Shown here: piece after piece, positions 62,113 to 64,000 of the stretch | Position numbering within the stretch: position 1 is the first letter of the stretch | Layout: the number at the start of each line of letters is the position of its first letter | Assembly: GCF_004115975.1 (NCBI RefSeq) | Contig: NZ_SDDZ01000004.1 | Coordinates: 300,983 to 364,982, forward strand | DNA length: 64,000 nt | Origin: Gelidibacter gilvus | Lineage (GTDB): Bacteria; Bacteroidota; Bacteroidia; Flavobacteriales; Flavobacteriaceae | Direction of reading: 5' to 3' | Notes under the pieces: generated by a model | Databases searched by the model: none | What the model was told of the DNA's origin: nothing | What the model saw: the letters and a program-made list of their open reading frames with translations, nothing else | Made by a program: the position numbers and the translations under genes

Positions 62113-63889
62113 CATCCGTAATAAATATTCTTCAATTGGTCTTAAACTAATTATATTGTTATTCTCTTTTAACGCTATATATAGTCAAGAACCTATAAAG
62201 ATTTTTGGCGTCGTCCAAGATTCTCTTTCTCAGCCATTAGATATAGTTACCGTTGTTTTATTTGATAATGACGAAAGGTATGTTTCTGATTTTAGGACTA
62301 AAAATGATGGCCAATTTCTTTTTGAACTACTTCCTCAGAAAAGTCAATATGTTTTAAAATTTAGATCTCTGGCATACAGCACGGATGATATTATAGTAAA
62401 GGTTGATGAAAATACTTCAGAGTACGGTTATAAAGTAATCATGTCATCCTATATAACCAAATTAGATGAAGTAGTAATTCAAGGTAGTCAACCGGTAAGA
62501 ATAAAAAAAGACACGATTGTATTTAAAGCAGCTAACTTTTTAGATAAAACAAATGAAGTTCTAGAAGATTTGCTTAAAAACTTGCCTGGCGTCGAAATTG
62601 ATACTGATGGCACCGTAAAAGTTAATGGTAAGGGTATAAATAAAGTACTTATTGGTGGTGATGATGTTTTTGATAATAACTATAAAATAGCTACCAAAAA
62701 CATTGATGCAAAAGATGTTGATGAGATAGAAATCATATATAACTTTAATGAAAACTCTGTTTTAAGAGCCATTGTTGAATCTGAAGCTATTGCAATAAAC
62801 ATCTCTATAAAGGATGAGAGATCCGGTGCAATTTATGGCAAAGGAAGCATTGGTTATGGAAATGATAATAATTATATAGGAGGTCTAACACTTTTTAAAT
62901 TAGATAAGAAATTAAAAACATTTTTAATTAGTAAAACTAATACTACCGGTATAGGTGCAAACGATAACCTTAACGGCTCAATGTTTCGTCGTTCAGGAAG
63001 TGGCAATTTCGATAAATATCAAGCTTTCTCTGATAATATAATATCGACAGATGGAGTTGCTTCCAACCCTGTAATTAATGAATCTTATTTAAATGACAAT
63101 AGATCCTATTTTAATTCACTGCATGTTTTAACAAAGCCTAAAAGCAATATTCATGTGCGTACTATATTCTATTTATTGGACGATGCTATAAAAAGACAAA
63201 ATGCCTTTAAAACTTTCTATTACAGCCCGCCCGTTTTTGATATCTCCCAATCAAAAGTTATTCACAATAATATGCGAGAATTTAATGCGGAACTAAATAT
63301 AAAAAATGCTAATGGCAGTAAATCCTTTATTGAATATAACGGGATCTTCAATAATGCGAATCAACAATCCCATATTGATTTGACCATTGATCAAAATAAA
63401 TTTAATGAAAATCTGAGCATTAAAGATTATTTTATATCCCAACAACTTAATACGACTTTCAGAATTAATAGAAAATCGACATTTAGTTTGAATATGTTTT
63501 ACTTGCAAGATAAGAATCCGCAAGTGTACGCAACCAATAATCCTATTATTGAAAACCAAGGAGTGATTTCACAATCTTACAATAATCCGATACGGCATTT
63601 TGGATTTAATTCAAAATTGATTAGCACAAAAAGCCAATGGAATTTTGGGTTCTTAAATAAAAATGAAAAATTGATTAGTGAGATATTGAATGATGAGTCT
63701 AAATTACTGAGTGAAGATTTTGATTTTTATAATAATATAAAATATAATAATAACGACTTTTTTGTTTATCGAGAATATGATTTTTTATTCAATAAAAATT
63801 ATGTTCTATCAATAAATGCCAAAGCAGGTTATAATTTCGTAAAATATAAAACGGACACGGCTGATCAAAATCCTGTAAGCTCCCCCTAA
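62081..63889 (+). CDS. CarboxypepD_reg-like outer-membrane receptor, 3' part disrupted
   Basis: A TonB-dependent-receptor-like protein: signal peptide ending near AIYS (residue 35), a CarboxypepD_reg-like beta-sandwich (IFGVVQDSLSQPLDIVTV, residues 38-120), then a plug-like domain (VVIQGSQPVRIKKDTIVFKAANF, residues about 130-230), then beta-barrel strands. The frame ends at TAA 63887-63889, inside an IS3-type insertion that starts near 63874, so barrel strands are missing and the protein is probably inactive. ATG 62081 was chosen over 62060 because it puts the signal peptide close to the N terminus. Lies 32 nt into the end of the GLPGLI frame. Confidence 0.78.
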   Translation: MRNQLKKKRINIRNKYSSIGLKLIILLFSFNAIYSQEPIKIFGVVQDSLSQPLDIVTVVLFDNDERYVSDFRTKNDGQFLFELLPQKSQYVLKFRSLAYSTDDIIVKVDENTSEYGYKVIMSSYITKLDEVVIQGSQPVRIKKDTIVFKAANFLDKTNEVLEDLLKNLPGVEIDTDGTVKVNGKGINKVLIGGDDVFDNNYKIATKNIDAKDVDEIEIIYNFNENSVLRAIVESEAIAINISIKDERSGAIYGKGSIGYGNDNNYIGGLTLFKLDKKLKTFLISKTNTTGIGANDNLNGSMFRRSGSGNFDKYQAFSDNIISTDGVASNPVINESYLNDNRSYFNSLHVLTKPKSNIHVRTIFYLLDDAIKRQNAFKTFYYSPPVFDISQSKVIHNNMREFNAELNIKNANGSKSFIEYNGIFNNANQQSHIDLTIDQNKFNENLSIKDYFISQQLNTTFRINRKSTFSLNMFYLQDKNPQVYATNNPIIENQGVISQSYNNPIRHFGFNSKLISTKSQWNFGFLNKNEKLISEILNDESKLLSEDFDFYNNIKYNNNDFFVYREYDFLFNKNYVLSINAKAGYNFVKYKTDTADQNPVSSP

Positions 63890-64000
63890 AACAGAACTGT
63901 TTAAAAGTAGAATAATTATCTTAATTTAGACAGTATTATGAGAAAGAGTAAATTTTCACCACAGCAGATCGCAAAGATCCTAAAGGAGTTCGACAACGGA
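63874..64000 (+). mobile_element. IS3-family-like insertion, left end only
   Basis: From about 63874 (TGTAAGCTCCCCCTAAAACA) the sequence stops matching the receptor frame and begins an element whose first gene is a transposase OrfA. The right end is outside the window, so target-site duplication cannot be seen. Boundary is uncertain by a few bases. Confidence 0.8.
63938..64000 (+). CDS. IS3-family transposase OrfA (5' end only)
   Basis: Twenty-one codons are visible, from ATG 63938: MRKSKFSPQQIAKILKEFDN. This is the canonical start of the OrfA helix-turn-helix protein of Bacteroidota IS3-family elements. It continues outside the window. Confidence 0.8.
   Translation, partial: MRKSKFSPQQIAKILKEFDNG

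Overview
The window looks like chromosomal DNA from a marine-type member of the Flavobacteriaceae (Bacteroidota). The DNA is AT-rich, many genes start at TTG, Shine-Dalgarno sequences are nearly absent, and several promoters carry the Bacteroidota -7 element (TAnnTTTG or TATCTTTA). Family-typical genes include DUF493, DUF4290, DUF2911, the AarF/TetR pair, a ResB-CcsA fusion, bshB1, GLPGLI and a CarboxypepD_reg-like outer-membrane receptor. Genus cannot be fixed from the sequence alone.

Layout. 1-4.0 kb: recQ (cut by the window edge), a P-loop NTPase, DUF493, DUF4290 and murA. 4.1-10.0 kb, minus strand: photolyase/cryptochrome, SRPBCC protein, TspO, a 74-residue unknown, folE, a second unknown and an SDR-type oxidoreductase; together they resemble a light or photo-oxidative stress module. 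10.1-14.4 kb: a response regulator overlapping a giant eight-PAS histidine kinase. 14.5-16.6 kb: TetR-AarF operon, whose promoter/operator has the same layout as that of the SDR gene. 16.7-23.3 kb: DUF2911, then a 39-residue membrane peptide, sodium/solute symporter, Gfo/Idh/MocA oxidoreductase and a large PIG-L protein. 23.4-29.0 kb, minus strand: MscS-like channel, lipoprotein, Maf, UbiA prenyltransferase, KdsC-like phosphatase, DUF2520 protein and Crp/Fnr regulator. 29.1-38.0 kb: small membrane protein, truncated haemoglobin, CcsBA, MscL, HAD phosphatase, Cys/Met PLP enzyme, rlmF, bshB1 and tRNA-His. 38.2-49.9 kb: lone DsbD-alpha lipoprotein, S1/P1 nuclease, DEAD helicase, aldose epimerase, pabB, lipoprotein, tilS, ade, YheT hydrolase and SLC13 permease. 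50.1-57.5 kb: unknown, comM (with a tandemly duplicated tail), DUF2891, an Nramp-fold transporter and pxpABC (5-oxoproline degradation). 57.6-60.5 kb: an unknown anchored protein, an unknown polytopic protein, a histidine kinase and an RluA-type pseudouridine synthase.

The right end (60.5-64 kb) is decaying accessory DNA. It holds a cysteine-rich secreted-peptide gene broken by two stops and a frameshift, a GLPGLI gene frameshifted at an A8 run, and an outer-membrane receptor gene interrupted by an IS3-like element that runs off the window.

Most noteworthy: (1) an Nramp-family transporter lacking the canonical metal-binding residues, translationally coupled to a DUF2891 lipoprotein gene and followed by pxpABC, suggesting a non-metal substrate such as 5-oxoproline; (2) the matched operator/promoter architecture of the SDR and TetR-AarF transcription units; (3) the 234-bp tandem duplication of the comM tail; (4) composite intergenic 'word' repeats scattered through the window; (5) the peptide-GLPGLI-receptor triplet. 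No CRISPR array, prophage or classical defence system was seen.
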